Source of the DNA: Maribacter sp. | Lineage (GTDB): Bacteria > Bacteroidota > Bacteroidia > Flavobacteriales > Flavobacteriaceae | Assembly (NCBI GenBank): GCA_024643345.1 | Contig: JAHENB010000019.1 | Location: 1-55,305 of the forward strand | DNA: 55,305 bases | Direction: 5' to 3' | Shown here: positions 25,028 to 34,403 of the stretch, one piece after another | Numbering within the stretch: position 1 is the stretch's first letter | Layout: the number at the start of each line of letters is the position of its first letter | The notes under the pieces: generated by a model | What the model saw: the letters and a program-made list of their open reading frames with translations, nothing else | The model's database searches: none | What the model was told of the DNA's origin: nothing | Position numbers and translations under genes: made by a program

Positions 25028-26806
25028 TTATAGTTGTTTGTCCATATTGGAAATCACTTCGCTGGCCTTATCGTAATCTTGCTGCATCTGCACCTGCGAA
25101 AAAGGACTATAGCGTGCCATTTCACAGTTTTTCAACAAGCCAATAAAGCCTACTTTGGTATTTTCATCTACTTGCTTTTGCGACAATAGGGCGGTAATTT
25201 TATCTTTGCTGAACTCAGAGGTCTCTATCTTCAATTTTGCCTTGAGATAGTTGTGCAGGGCCTTTTCCAAAGCGATATAAAAGGCCTCCTTATTACCAAG
25301 GACTTTTTTGGCGGTCGAAAGGTATTTTCTTGCCAACTTGTTGGCCTTTTTGATTTTTCTCCCCGCCACGTCACTTGCTATGGCTTCCCGTTTTCTTCCA
25401 AAAACAATGCTGATCGGAATCAGTAAAATGGGCAATAGCCACCACAGATAAAATGCCCTTGACCCAAAAAAGTGTACATTGCCAATATCGCTGAGGTTTG
25501 GTTTCAGTTTAATGAAACCGAATTGGTTTCCTGTGGTTACTACACTTTGACGGTTAGCGGCCCCGGGAATATTGTTGGAAATATCCGAGCTTGAGGGTCC
25601 GGAGAGTACATTGATAATAATTTCATCTGAGGTAATGGTATTATATTTTTCAGTTTGTGGATTAAAATAGCTAAAGGCAATGGGGGGAATGGGGTACTTT
25701 CCCTTAAAGGAAGGAACAATGGTATAATTGTTACTTACTTTCCCCTGGGTTCCTGAAAGGGTGGTACGCACAGATTCTTCGAACTCCGGTTCGTAAACCT
25801 CCAAGGACCCGGGAAGGCTTGGCTCTGGCAATTGAAACAATTTGAGGTTGCCTTTCCCGTTGACTTCGACTTTCGTCTGGAACGATTCGGAAGCCTTAAG
25901 ACTATTTTTACTAGCGGTCACCGTAAAGTCAAAATCACCTACGGCACCCCCGAAATTGGCAGGTTTACCTGCAGTGGGCAATGTTTTGACTTTCAACGTT
26001 CGCCTACCTGCGGATACCGTTTTGTTGGTTGACGTGTACATTCTTTGGCCAAAGAAATCGCGACGGTTGGTAGGGACTTCCACGGTTACTTCCAAGGAGA
26101 GGGGCTCGATTTCCAGTTCGCCCGCTTTTTGAGGGTAAAGTACTACCCGCTTCAATACTACATATCGGTAGGGTTTTCCATCAAAAGTGCCGTTTTCTGC
26201 AGACAATCTGGTAATGGGAATGTCCTGGCTCCAAAAGTTATTGTATTTGGGGTTGTCCAATGGCCTATAATTGGTGACACTTATCGAAGGACTCACATAC
26301 AATTTGTACACCACGCTCACCGCCTCGTTCAGATAAGGGTCGTCTTTTGAAACTTCAGCTACCAAATGAAGACTTTCATCGGCGACATCGTCGGCGGACA
26401 TCTGGTCGTTGGGTCTGTCTACCGCTGCGGTAACTTCCACCAGTTTTGGGCTCGATTTATAGGTCTTCCCATCGATGACGATAGTGGCCTGCTTTATGGT
26501 AAAACTCCCCCTTGCCGTAGGGGCCAAAGTATAGGAATAGGTCTTTGAATAACTCCTTACCCCGTTGACCCATGAAGAGCTGATGGCCTGTGATGGCCCC
26601 ATGACCACTTGAAAACCCTCAAAATCGGGTGCAATAAAATCGTCTCCATCCTTGTTCATGGTAAAATCCACGCGGAGGCGTTCATTGATTCCCAATTTAT
26701 CTTTGCTCAACTTCACTTCGAAGGTAACCGCATTATTATCCTGTGCCTTAAGTCCAAATACCAGGAACAAAAATGCCATAAACGCCAAATGTTTTTTAAT
26801 GCCCAT
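25028..26806 (-). CDS. batD: BatD: oxygen-tolerance protein
   Basis: 592-residue membrane-anchored periplasmic protein. A signal peptide (LAFMAFLFLVFGLKAQ) is followed by a long beta-rich region with repeated Ig-like strands (ITFEVKLSKDKLGINERLRVDF-type, residues 25-440). One membrane segment (about 455-475, FYLWWLLPILLIPISIVF) comes before a cytoplasmic helical tail. It matches the BatD family by architecture. The ATG at 26806 is used because the upstream codon is TTG and overlaps batC. It lies between batC and batE. Confidence 0.87.
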   Translation of the reverse strand: MGIKKHLAFMAFLFLVFGLKAQDNNAVTFEVKLSKDKLGINERLRVDFTMNKDGDDFIAPDFEGFQVVMGPSQAISSSWVNGVRSYSKTYSYTLAPTARGSFTIKQATIVIDGKTYKSSPKLVEVTAAVDRPNDQMSADDVADESLHLVAEVSKDDPYLNEAVSVVYKLYVSPSISVTNYRPLDNPKYNNFWSQDIPITRLSAENGTFDGKPYRYVVLKRVVLYPQKAGELEIEPLSLEVTVEVPTNRRDFFGQRMYTSTNKTVSAGRRTLKVKTLPTAGKPANFGGAVGDFDFTVTASKNSLKASESFQTKVEVNGKGNLKLFQLPEPSLPGSLEVYEPEFEESVRTTLSGTQGKVSNNYTIVPSFKGKYPIPPIAFSYFNPQTEKYNTITSDEIIINVLSGPSSSDISNNIPGAANRQSVVTTGNQFGFIKLKPNLSDIGNVHFFGSRAFYLWWLLPILLIPISIVFGRKREAIASDVAGRKIKKANKLARKYLSTAKKVLGNKEAFYIALEKALHNYLKAKLKIETSEFSKDKITALLSQKQVDENTKVGFIGLLKNCEMARYSPFSQVQMQQDYDKASEVISNMDKQL

Positions 26807-26811
26807 CGGTT

Positions 26812-27657
26812 TTACCAATCTTTCTCGTTCTTCACTTTGACGCCTTTCACTTTTTGGGCGTCGATTTTTTCCTGTACCTTTTTCTCTTCGTTTTGCATGG
26901 CCTCCAAAAGGTTCTGGATCTGCTGTTTGCTCAATTGGTTGGGCCTTTGCTGCTGCTGCTCTTGTTGCTCTCCTTGATCAGGCTGTTTTTGTTGTTCTTT
27001 CTTTTCATCTCCCTCACCTTCTTTTTCATCCTCGTTTTGATCTTTTTTATCCCCTTCGTCGCCTTCGTCGCCTTGGTCTTTTTGGTCCTGATCTTTCTTT
27101 TCTTCTTTGTTATCGCCTTCTTTTTTGTCCTCGTTCTTATCTTTTTGGTCCTGGTTGTCCTCGTTGTCTTTGTTGTCTTTGTTCTGGTCGTCCTGTTGCT
27201 GTTCTTTTTTTAGCATTTCCTTGGCAAGTGCCAAGTTATAACGGGTTTCCTCATCATTAGGTTCGTTGCGCAAGGCTTGCTTATAGGCCTCTACCGCTTT
27301 TTCGTACTCTTTGCGTTTCATAAATACATTGCCCATGTTGTGATAGGCTTTGTGTTTATCGGTTTTTTCGGTCGCCAGTTCCCCGGCCTCCTTAAAACGC
27401 CCGAAAGCTTCACTATAGGTTTCTTTTGTATAATAGGCGTTGCCCAGATTAAAAGGGGCAGCGATATTTTCATCGCTTTTGGAAATGGCCCTGCGGTATT
27501 CGACCTCCGCTTCCACGAATTTATTTTCGGAGAGGTCTTTGTTGGCTTCCCAAGTGAGGTCCTTAGATTCTCTCAGGGCCCCCTGTTTTTCTTTTTCGTC
27601 CTCCTGCGACCAAGCAAGGGAAGAAATCAAAAAAATCACAAAAACCAGCTTTTTCAT
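26812..27657 (-). CDS. batC: BatC: TPR protein with charged low-complexity region
   Basis: 281 residues: signal peptide (KKLVFVIFLISSLAWSQ), TPR repeats (about 30-160), then an unusually long Lys/Asp/Glu/Gln-rich disordered stretch (roughly 165-250). Its complement makes the opposite strand look like a hydrophobic frame, which is an artefact. TPR repeats suggest it binds other Bat proteins. The start at 27657 lies just after the batB stop at 27659, consistent with tight coupling. Confidence 0.85.
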   Translation of the reverse strand: MKKLVFVIFLISSLAWSQEDEKEKQGALRESKDLTWEANKDLSENKFVEAEVEYRRAISKSDENIAAPFNLGNAYYTKETYSEAFGRFKEAGELATEKTDKHKAYHNMGNVFMKRKEYEKAVEAYKQALRNEPNDEETRYNLALAKEMLKKEQQQDDQNKDNKDNEDNQDQKDKNEDKKEGDNKEEKKDQDQKDQGDEGDEGDKKDQNEDEKEGEGDEKKEQQKQPDQGEQQEQQQQRPNQLSKQQIQNLLEAMQNEEKKVQEKIDAQKVKGVKVKNEKDW

Positions 27658-27658
27658 G

Positions 27659-28705
27659 CTATTCAATTTCCTTTTCATTAAATAAATTTAACCTTCTCAA
27701 CCATTTGGTCTTTTTGTCAAGAACAAAGATGTCTAAAAGCAGAAATAAAAGGCCTGCTCCCAAGAACCATTGAAATTGATCTTTATATTCGGCGAACTGT
27801 TTGGCTTCAAATTCTTTTTTATCCATTTGTAGCAACTGTTCCTTGATATATTCGACAGCTTCTTCGGTATTGGATCCATTGATATATTCCCCATTGCCCT
27901 CATTGGCGATCTGCATTAGGATTTCTTCATTTAGTTTAGTGATTACCACCTCGCCCTGCGCATCTTTTTTAAGGCTCTCAACGATTCCGTTTCGCTTGAT
28001 GGGAATAGGTGACCCCTTGGTCATGCCCACGCCAATGGTAAAAATACGGATTCCATTTTCTGCGGCCTGCTCCACCGCATCGTTGATCGATTCTTCGGAA
28101 TGGTCTTCCCCGTCCGAAATAATGAAGAGCACCCTGTTGGTCTGATCTTCATCGTCGTAATAGGTGGTGGCCAGTTCAATGGCATCACTGATGGCCGTCC
28201 CTTGTGACGTCAGCATGTCGGTATTCATGCTTTGCAGGAACATTTTTGCTGCGCCGTAATCGGTGGTGATGGGCAGTTGCGGATATGCCTGCCCGGCATA
28301 GGCGATGATCCCAATTCTATCACTTGCCAATTGGTTGATGATTTCGGAGACCAATCGCTTGGCCTTCTCCAATCGGTTGGGGGCGATATCCTCGGCCAAC
28401 ATGCTCTTGGAGACGTCAACGGCAAATACAATATCAACGCCCTCCCGTTTCACGGTTTCAAGTTTGGTGCCCATTTTGGGATTGACGAGCCCTAGGGTCA
28501 AAAAAGCAAGCCCCAACATAAAAAACAACAGTTTCAAGGTGCCTTTGAACATCGATCGGTCAGGGGTCAGACGTTTTAGCAATGATAGGTCGGCAAACTG
28601 TTTTTGGGTTCTTTTCTTCCAAATTTGTAAAAGCACGAATAAGACGACCAGCACAGGGAGGATGCCCAGCAGATACAAATATACCTTTTCGTCTAATTGA
28701 ATCAT
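27659..28705 (-). CDS. batB: BatB: VWA-domain membrane protein
   Basis: 348 residues with two N-terminal membrane segments, a von Willebrand factor A domain and a C-terminal membrane segment (FLGAGLLFLLLDIFVL). The metal ion-dependent adhesion site starts FAVDVSKSMLAEDI (DxSxS). It is the paralogue of BatA, and the two probably form a complex at the inner membrane facing the periplasm. It lies 44 bases after batA. Confidence 0.92.
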   Translation of the reverse strand: MIQLDEKVYLYLLGILPVLVVLFVLLQIWKKRTQKQFADLSLLKRLTPDRSMFKGTLKLLFFMLGLAFLTLGLVNPKMGTKLETVKREGVDIVFAVDVSKSMLAEDIAPNRLEKAKRLVSEIINQLASDRIGIIAYAGQAYPQLPITTDYGAAKMFLQSMNTDMLTSQGTAISDAIELATTYYDDEDQTNRVLFIISDGEDHSEESINDAVEQAAENGIRIFTIGVGMTKGSPIPIKRNGIVESLKKDAQGEVVITKLNEEILMQIANEGNGEYINGSNTEEAVEYIKEQLLQMDKKEFEAKQFAEYKDQFQWFLGAGLLFLLLDIFVLDKKTKWLRRLNLFNEKEIE

Positions 28706-28749
28706 TTTTCGCTTTTTTTTCTAAACGGCGCATTTAAGCGCCCATCGAA

Positions 28750-29748
28750 TTAAATAAAACTTCTGAATACCGTATTGCCCAAGACCCATTCCAACAAAAG
28801 CAAAACCCCTGCCAAGAGTATCCAAGGTCTAAATTTCTCTTCGTATTTATAATATTTGAATTCTTCTATATCGGTTTTTTCGAGCTTGTTGATTTCATCA
28901 TAGATCGCTTCAAGCTTTTCATTATCGGTAGCCCTAAAATAACGGCCGCCCGTAGATTTGGCGATATCTTCCAACAACTTTTCATCGATTTCAACTTCAC
29001 GCATGCCATATCGGAAAGAACCATCCGCGTTATAAGCAATGGGCGAGAGGGCATTTCCGTTGGTGCCCAGTCCAATGGTGTAGGTTTTGATGCCAAATTC
29101 TACGGCGAGATCGGCTGCGGTCTGCGGTTCTATAAAACCGGAATTGTTGACCCCATCGGTCAATAGGATGATGATTTTACTCTTGGCCTTGCTTTCCTTC
29201 AATCGGTTCACCGCCGTTGCCAGTCCCATACCAATGGCCGTACCATCATTCAATTGGCCATAAGTTATTTCGCGGAGCGCGTTCAACACGATCGATTTAT
29301 CGCTGGTGATCGGAGTTTTGGTATAACCTTCCCCCGCATAGGCCACAAGGCCGATACGGTCATTGGGCCTTTTTTTGATGAAATCTGCCGCAACCTCCTT
29401 CAATGCCGCCAGTCGGTTTGGTTTAAGGTCGCGCGCAAGCATACTGGAGGAGACGTCGATTGCCATAATAATATCGATGCCCTTTGTTGTCTTGGTCCTA
29501 GTGGAAATATCTTCAGTCTGAGGTCTAGACATGGCCACGATGATAGCGGTAAGGGCCAATAATCTTAAGACGAACAGCAAGGGCTTTATTTTGGGCAACA
29601 ACCCCCCTTTTCCGAAACCTTTGGTACTTGAAATTTTCAGTGAAGCCGTTTGCTCTTTCCGTTTGAAAAAATACCAAAGCACGGCCAAAGGCAGCAGACA
29701 CAGTAGCCAAAAGAAATCAGGGTTCGCAAATTCGATATTTTCAAACAT
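28750..29748 (-). CDS. batA: BatA: VWA-domain membrane protein
   Basis: 332 residues with two N-terminal membrane spans, then the VWA domain with an intact MIDAS (IDVSSSMLARDL; D98, S100, S102) and a C-terminal membrane span. It begins at 29748, next to the stop of the preceding gene (29749), so the two are directly adjacent. It is the central component of the aerotolerance operon. Its role in Bacteroides is oxidative or redox stress tolerance, with the mechanism unresolved. Confidence 0.92.
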   Translation of the reverse strand: MFENIEFANPDFFWLLCLLPLAVLWYFFKRKEQTASLKISSTKGFGKGGLLPKIKPLLFVLRLLALTAIIVAMSRPQTEDISTRTKTTKGIDIIMAIDVSSSMLARDLKPNRLAALKEVAADFIKKRPNDRIGLVAYAGEGYTKTPITSDKSIVLNALREITYGQLNDGTAIGMGLATAVNRLKESKAKSKIIILLTDGVNNSGFIEPQTAADLAVEFGIKTYTIGLGTNGNALSPIAYNADGSFRYGMREVEIDEKLLEDIAKSTGGRYFRATDNEKLEAIYDEINKLEKTDIEEFKYYKYEEKFRPWILLAGVLLLLEWVLGNTVFRSFI

Positions 29749-31407
29749 TTATACTTCCGTTTTAACCTCTACCGTTTTAAGGATCCGATCAACGATTTCC
29801 TGTGCGTACGGATCGTCGACCAACCAGGTAAGGGTAATCTGTTGTTGAAATCCGGGACCGCCAAAGTTTAGTACGATATAGTTACCATTTACCAGTCCGT
29901 CTTTTTCGGGAACCGCAAATTTGCCACTTCCATAGGTTTTTAATCCCTTGACTCCCGTAAGGGTCACAAACTCTTCCTGTTTGGTAATGATGTTTTTGGC
30001 CCCTCTGCTTTCTAAGCCTTTCAAAAAGCGCTCTACGGTCTGCTCATAATTGGGCTCTACCTGTTGTGCCAAGGTGGTGGAGGTCGCATTGATGGTGAAC
30101 AGGCCATCGGGGCTTTGGTAGGTAAAAGATTGCAGTTCCTTGATATTCTCATCGGCGCCCTGAGCCAGTTTCGCTTTTTGGCGCACCAGTACATCGGGGG
30201 TTTCCAGACTGATTGGGGGATAGCCATAAACGCTTGCGATCCAATCCCCTTCCAACAATTTTTTAGTGGGATCACCGGTGATGGTATCCCAGACATAACG
30301 GGGACCAAAATAGATTATGGATAAGGCAATTACTGCCATGACGGCCACAGAAGTGATACTTCCTGCCAAAATCCATTTTTTCCGATTTTCTTTTTGGGCC
30401 ATCTCTTCAAGATACTCCTTCCTTTGCATCAAATCTTCTTCACTCGGTTCGGGGAGTGCTTCCTTGGTTTTGATCACTATTTCCTCGATCGATTTTCGAT
30501 CTTGTTCCGCCACCGAAGTGGGCGGTTTCGATTTCGCGAATTTCACCAAATCTGCGGTCTGCAATATTCTTTTAAATTGGCCAATGGTATCGCCCTCCAA
30601 TTTTAGTTCGCCGGCATCGCGCATCAACTCCAATTTGGCGATCAACTCCTCGGATGTGCTCTCCAGGGCCGAGACATGTACGTCTTCCTCCAAATAAGAA
30701 CGCACGATATCGGTTAGTTCGGAATAGTATTGTTTGTATTCGTCCTGGATCAGGTATTTGGAATTTTCCAGTTTTTTAAGTTCCAGCAAGGCGCGATCAT
30801 AAGGGGGCAACAAGGCTTCCTTTTCAGCTTCGGTCAACCGTTTGGCACGAAATACGAACCAATAGAGCAAAAATCCAAGTACGGCCAAAAAGATAATGGT
30901 ACCCAGAAGAATTTTCCAAAAATTGGCATTGCTCCTTTCTACTTCAAGAAGGGGTTTGATATCGTACATTTTCTGTGCCAAGGTATCGACGGGTACGGTT
31001 GCCACCTGTACCATTATAGAATCGGTGAAATATCCCTTTCCATTGATTTCGATCCGTTGAGAGGGAAGTTTATAGGCGCCCGAATCGAATTGGGTGAGCG
31101 AATACATCTTTTCAAGGGTCATGCGGTCTTTTTTCCTGGTGGTATCTGTCGCAAACGCCTCTACGGTTTCCAAGGGAGAAAAGGTTTGTCCCTCGGGAAA
31201 AATAACCTGTGCCGTGCTATCGGTTTCCACGCTCACCGTAAAATGGATTTGTTCACCGATCTTGATCTGGGTGGTATCGACCCTTGAACTCAAAACAGGG
31301 GCTTCCTGGGAAAGCCCGGAAGTAAAGCTCAGGAACAGAAGGCAAAGGACCGCCCATGGCCTTTTGGCCATAAATCTGTACTTGTGTATCAAAATTGAAT
31401 CGATCAT
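29749..31407 (-). CDS. Bat operon membrane protein (BatX-like)
   Basis: 552 residues. A signal peptide is followed by a periplasmic beta-rich domain (about 40-155) that resembles the start of BatD (IGEQIHFTVSVETDS). A membrane span (163-187), a helical cytoplasmic region (190-340), a second span (345-367) and a C-terminal domain of about 180 residues complete it. No enzyme motif is visible. It sits between the DUF58 gene and batA and is in the position of the DUF4381-like protein often found in these operons. The start at 31407 is kept, 6 bases after the DUF58 gene; the ATG at 31371 (MAKRPWAVLC) gives a cleaner signal peptide and is an alternative. Confidence 0.65.
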   Translation of the reverse strand: MIDSILIHKYRFMAKRPWAVLCLLFLSFTSGLSQEAPVLSSRVDTTQIKIGEQIHFTVSVETDSTAQVIFPEGQTFSPLETVEAFATDTTRKKDRMTLEKMYSLTQFDSGAYKLPSQRIEINGKGYFTDSIMVQVATVPVDTLAQKMYDIKPLLEVERSNANFWKILLGTIIFLAVLGFLLYWFVFRAKRLTEAEKEALLPPYDRALLELKKLENSKYLIQDEYKQYYSELTDIVRSYLEEDVHVSALESTSEELIAKLELMRDAGELKLEGDTIGQFKRILQTADLVKFAKSKPPTSVAEQDRKSIEEIVIKTKEALPEPSEEDLMQRKEYLEEMAQKENRKKWILAGSITSVAVMAVIALSIIYFGPRYVWDTITGDPTKKLLEGDWIASVYGYPPISLETPDVLVRQKAKLAQGADENIKELQSFTYQSPDGLFTINATSTTLAQQVEPNYEQTVERFLKGLESRGAKNIITKQEEFVTLTGVKGLKTYGSGKFAVPEKDGLVNGNYIVLNFGGPGFQQQITLTWLVDDPYAQEIVDRILKTVEVKTEV

Positions 31408-31413
31408 TTTCGT

Positions 31414-32280
31414 TTATCCCCTTCTCTTAAAATAGCCCAATAATTTTTTCACATAACTTTCGTCGACCCGACAGCTTAAGGTGCCGCAACCCGATTTGTT
31501 GAAGGTGTCCCGGAAGTAATCCACTCTTTGAACATAGTATTTTCCGTAGGCCATCCTTACACTTTTTGATTGGGTATTTACCAGGCTCACTGCACCGGTC
31601 TCCGCATCAAGAACCTGCACCATTCCTAAATTGGGGATGGTTTCCTCTCGTATGTCATATACCCTGATGCCGGTCACATCATGTTTGTTGCCCGAAATCT
31701 TCAAGGTCTTTTCATAATCTTCCGTGATGAAGTCGGAAAGCACAAAAACGATGGCCTTTTTCTTCATTACACTGCTCAGGAATTTAAGTGCTTCGGCGAG
31801 ATCGGTCTTATTGCTTTGAGGCTTAAATTCCAACAATTCACGAATGATCCTCAAAATATGGCTCTTCCCTTTTTTAGGGGGAATGTAAAGTTCAACGGTA
31901 TCGGAAAATAACATAAGGCCTACTTTGTCGTTGTTCTGAAGTGCCGAGAAAGCCAGGGTGGCCGAAATTTCCGTGATGATCTCTTTTTTGAATTGATTGG
32001 TGGTACCGAACATTTCCGAACCGCTGACATCGACCATCAACATCATGGTCAATTCCCGCTCCTCTTCGAAAACCTTAACAAATGGTTCGTTATAGCGGGC
32101 CGTCACGTTCCAGTCGATGCTTCTTACATCGTCACCGAACTGGTACTGACGTACTTCGCTGAAGGTCATACCCCTTCCTTTAAAGGTAGAGTGGTATTCC
32201 CCACCAAAAATATGATCTGAAAGACGCCGTGTCTTAATTTCGATCTTACGGACTTTCTTAAGTAGTTCTTTGGTATCCAT
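31414..32280 (-). CDS. DUF58 (VWA-like) protein
   Basis: 288 residues of the DUF58 family. The N-terminus contains the DUF58 signature GEYHSTFKGRGMTFSEVRQYQFGDDVRSIDWNVTAR, followed by a VWA-type domain with MIDAS-like DVSGSEMF. No membrane segment is seen. It works with MoxR in related operons, probably as a partner or substrate of the ATPase (family knowledge). It is downstream of moxR on the same strand, 64 bases apart. Confidence 0.92.
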   Translation of the reverse strand: MDTKELLKKVRKIEIKTRRLSDHIFGGEYHSTFKGRGMTFSEVRQYQFGDDVRSIDWNVTARYNEPFVKVFEEERELTMMLMVDVSGSEMFGTTNQFKKEIITEISATLAFSALQNNDKVGLMLFSDTVELYIPPKKGKSHILRIIRELLEFKPQSNKTDLAEALKFLSSVMKKKAIVFVLSDFITEDYEKTLKISGNKHDVTGIRVYDIREETIPNLGMVQVLDAETGAVSLVNTQSKSVRMAYGKYYVQRVDYFRDTFNKSGCGTLSCRVDESYVKKLLGYFKRRG

Positions 32281-32344
32281 GAGGGTTCAAAGTATCATAT
32301 TCAAGCACCCCAACATAGGGAAGGAGTCTCAAACAGGCGACTTT

Positions 32345-33346
32345 TTATGGCACTTCAATCTCGTTTACGACCTTATTGATGATTTCTTCCGAAGTGATAT
32401 TTTCTGCCTCGGCCTCGTAGGTGATGCCAATTCGATGTCTCAGTACATCGTGTACCACTGCGCGTACGTCTTCCGGCACTACATAACCCCTTCTTTTAAT
32501 GAAGGCATAGCATTTCGCCGCTATTCCCATATTGATGCTTCCCCTTGGGGAGGCACCAAAACTGATCAGCGGTTTTAAATTGCTCAAATTGTACTTTTCG
32601 GGATATCGAGTGGCAAAGACCAGGTCCAAGATATATTTTTCTATTTTCTCATCCATATAAACTTCCCGAACCGCCTGTTGGGCATTTAGGATCTGCTTCA
32701 AGGTGATTACCGGCTTCACCTCGTCATAGGCCCCTAAAAGATTTTGGCGCATGATCAGTTGTTCCTCGTTCATTTTGGGATAATCGATTACCGTTTTCAA
32801 CATAAAACGGTCTATCTGGGCTTCTGGCAAAGGGTAAGTGCCTTCTTGCTCTACCGGGTTTTGGGTAGCCATCACCAAAAATGGTTTGTCCAAAATAAAG
32901 GTATTATCCCCTATGGTCACCTGTTTTTCCTGCATCGCCTCCAGGAGAGCGGATTGGACTTTGGCCGGGGCCCGGTTGATTTCGTCGGCGAGGACGAAAT
33001 TGGCGAAAATGGGTCCTTTTTTGATAGAAAAGTCGTTCAACTTCATGTTATAGATCATAGTACCCACGACATCCGCAGGTAATAGATCTGGGGTGAACTG
33101 TATTCTGCTGAAGCTTCCTTTTACGGCTTTTGCCAGTGTATTTATCGCCAAGGTCTTGGCCAAACCGGGAACGCCTTCCAACAAAATATGGCCTTGACCC
33201 AAAAGGCCGATCAAGAGTCTTTCGACCATATGCTTTTGACCTACGATCACTTTGTTCATTTCCAACATCAGCAAATCGATGAAAGCGCTTTCCTGGGCAA
33301 TTTTTTCGTTTACCGCACTGATGTCCACTATTGTATTTTCGTCCAT
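32345..33346 (-). CDS. moxR: MoxR-family AAA+ ATPase
   Basis: 333 residues. Walker A is GVPGLAKT (58-65), Walker B is VLADEINRAP and sensor 1 is ATQNPVEQEG. MoxR ATPases act as chaperones that assemble or activate VWA-domain proteins, here BatA/BatB/DUF58. First gene of the operon on the minus strand. A near -7 box (TCAATTTG on minus, 33412-33419 region) lies upstream. Confidence 0.95.
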   Translation of the reverse strand: MDENTIVDISAVNEKIAQESAFIDLLMLEMNKVIVGQKHMVERLLIGLLGQGHILLEGVPGLAKTLAINTLAKAVKGSFSRIQFTPDLLPADVVGTMIYNMKLNDFSIKKGPIFANFVLADEINRAPAKVQSALLEAMQEKQVTIGDNTFILDKPFLVMATQNPVEQEGTYPLPEAQIDRFMLKTVIDYPKMNEEQLIMRQNLLGAYDEVKPVITLKQILNAQQAVREVYMDEKIEKYILDLVFATRYPEKYNLSNLKPLISFGASPRGSINMGIAAKCYAFIKRRGYVVPEDVRAVVHDVLRHRIGITYEAEAENITSEEIINKVVNEIEVP

Positions 33347-33505
33347 ATAATTTTAAAAAATTTTGGTTTTGGTCCCATTAAATTTTAAGAGAGGTGCAAA
33401 TTGAAAATTAAATCATTGCTATGCTGTTAATGATTGGTTAAAAAATTGGCTAAGCCCCTATTTTTATGAAGTTTTTAAGGGATTTCTTTTTAATTTCACC
33501 TCCAT

Positions 33506-34381
33506 ATGGAAAACCAATACGCGTATTCGAAAATAATTGCCGGAACAATGGGATGGGGCAGTTGGGGAAAGGGGCATTCCCAAGCCGAGATGGCACGCTT
33601 GATCAGCGATTGCACGGAGTTTGGAATAACTACTTTCGATCATGCCGATATTTATGGCAATTACACCAATGAAGCCGAATTCGGAAAGGCTTTTCGGGAG
33701 AGCGGAATCGACCGGGAAAAAATCCAATTGATCACCAAATGCGGCATTCAAAAGGAAGCCGTAGGTAGGGGAAATAGGATTAAGCATTATAATTATTCTG
33801 AGGAATACATTCTTTGGTCTGCCGAGCAATCCCTAAAGCATTTGCAAACCGAATATTTGGATTTGTTGTTGCTGCATCGGCCAAGTCCGTTGATGCATCC
33901 CGATCCTATTGCCAGGGCCATAAACAAATTAAAGAACCAGGGAAAGATCAAGTCATTCGGCGTCTCCAATTTTACAGCTTCCCATATAGCGATGATCGAA
34001 TCGTCGATTCCAGTATCGGCAAATCAGGTTGAATTTTCGCTGACCTCTCCGGGCGTTATGTACGATGGTACCCTAGATGATTGCATCACTGGCGGCAGAA
34101 TGGCGATGTCATGGAGCCCGTTGGGCATATTCTTTAAGGAGAACAACCCCCAAACGGCACGAATTGCCGAAGTGATCGCGGCTCTTTCAAAAAAATATGA
34201 AAGTTCGGCGGATCAGCTTTTGCTGGCATGGATATTAAAGCATCCCGCTAAGGTATTTCCTGTGGTTGGAACGGCCACGGTGAATCGGATAAAAGATGCC
34301 ATGTCCGCAACCAAACTTCAACTTGAACTGGAAGATTGGTTCCTACTGCTTAAAGCCAGTCAAGGGCATGAAGTGCCCTGA
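33506..34381 (+). CDS. Aldo/keto reductase
   Basis: NAD(P)H-dependent oxidoreductase with a TIM-barrel fold, 291 residues. The catalytic tetrad is intact: D45, Y50 (FDHADIYGNY), K78 (LITKCG) and H124 (LLLHRPSP). The substrate is unknown; it resembles the YdhF-type group. It is first of a three-gene plus-strand cluster (23 bases to the next gene, then a 4-base overlap), suggesting one operon. Confidence 0.93.
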   Translation: MENQYAYSKIIAGTMGWGSWGKGHSQAEMARLISDCTEFGITTFDHADIYGNYTNEAEFGKAFRESGIDREKIQLITKCGIQKEAVGRGNRIKHYNYSEEYILWSAEQSLKHLQTEYLDLLLLHRPSPLMHPDPIARAINKLKNQGKIKSFGVSNFTASHIAMIESSIPVSANQVEFSLTSPGVMYDGTLDDCITGGRMAMSWSPLGIFFKENNPQTARIAEVIAALSKKYESSADQLLLAWILKHPAKVFPVVGTATVNRIKDAMSATKLQLELEDWFLLLKASQGHEVP

Positions 34382-34403
34382 TCAAATATAAAAAGAGACA
34401 AAT

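Noticed and set aside
26854-27213. A very hydrophobic 119-codon plus frame inside batC
   Set aside because: It is the complement of the Lys/Asp/Glu-rich tail of BatC; charged codons read backwards give Phe/Leu/Val. An artefact of composition.
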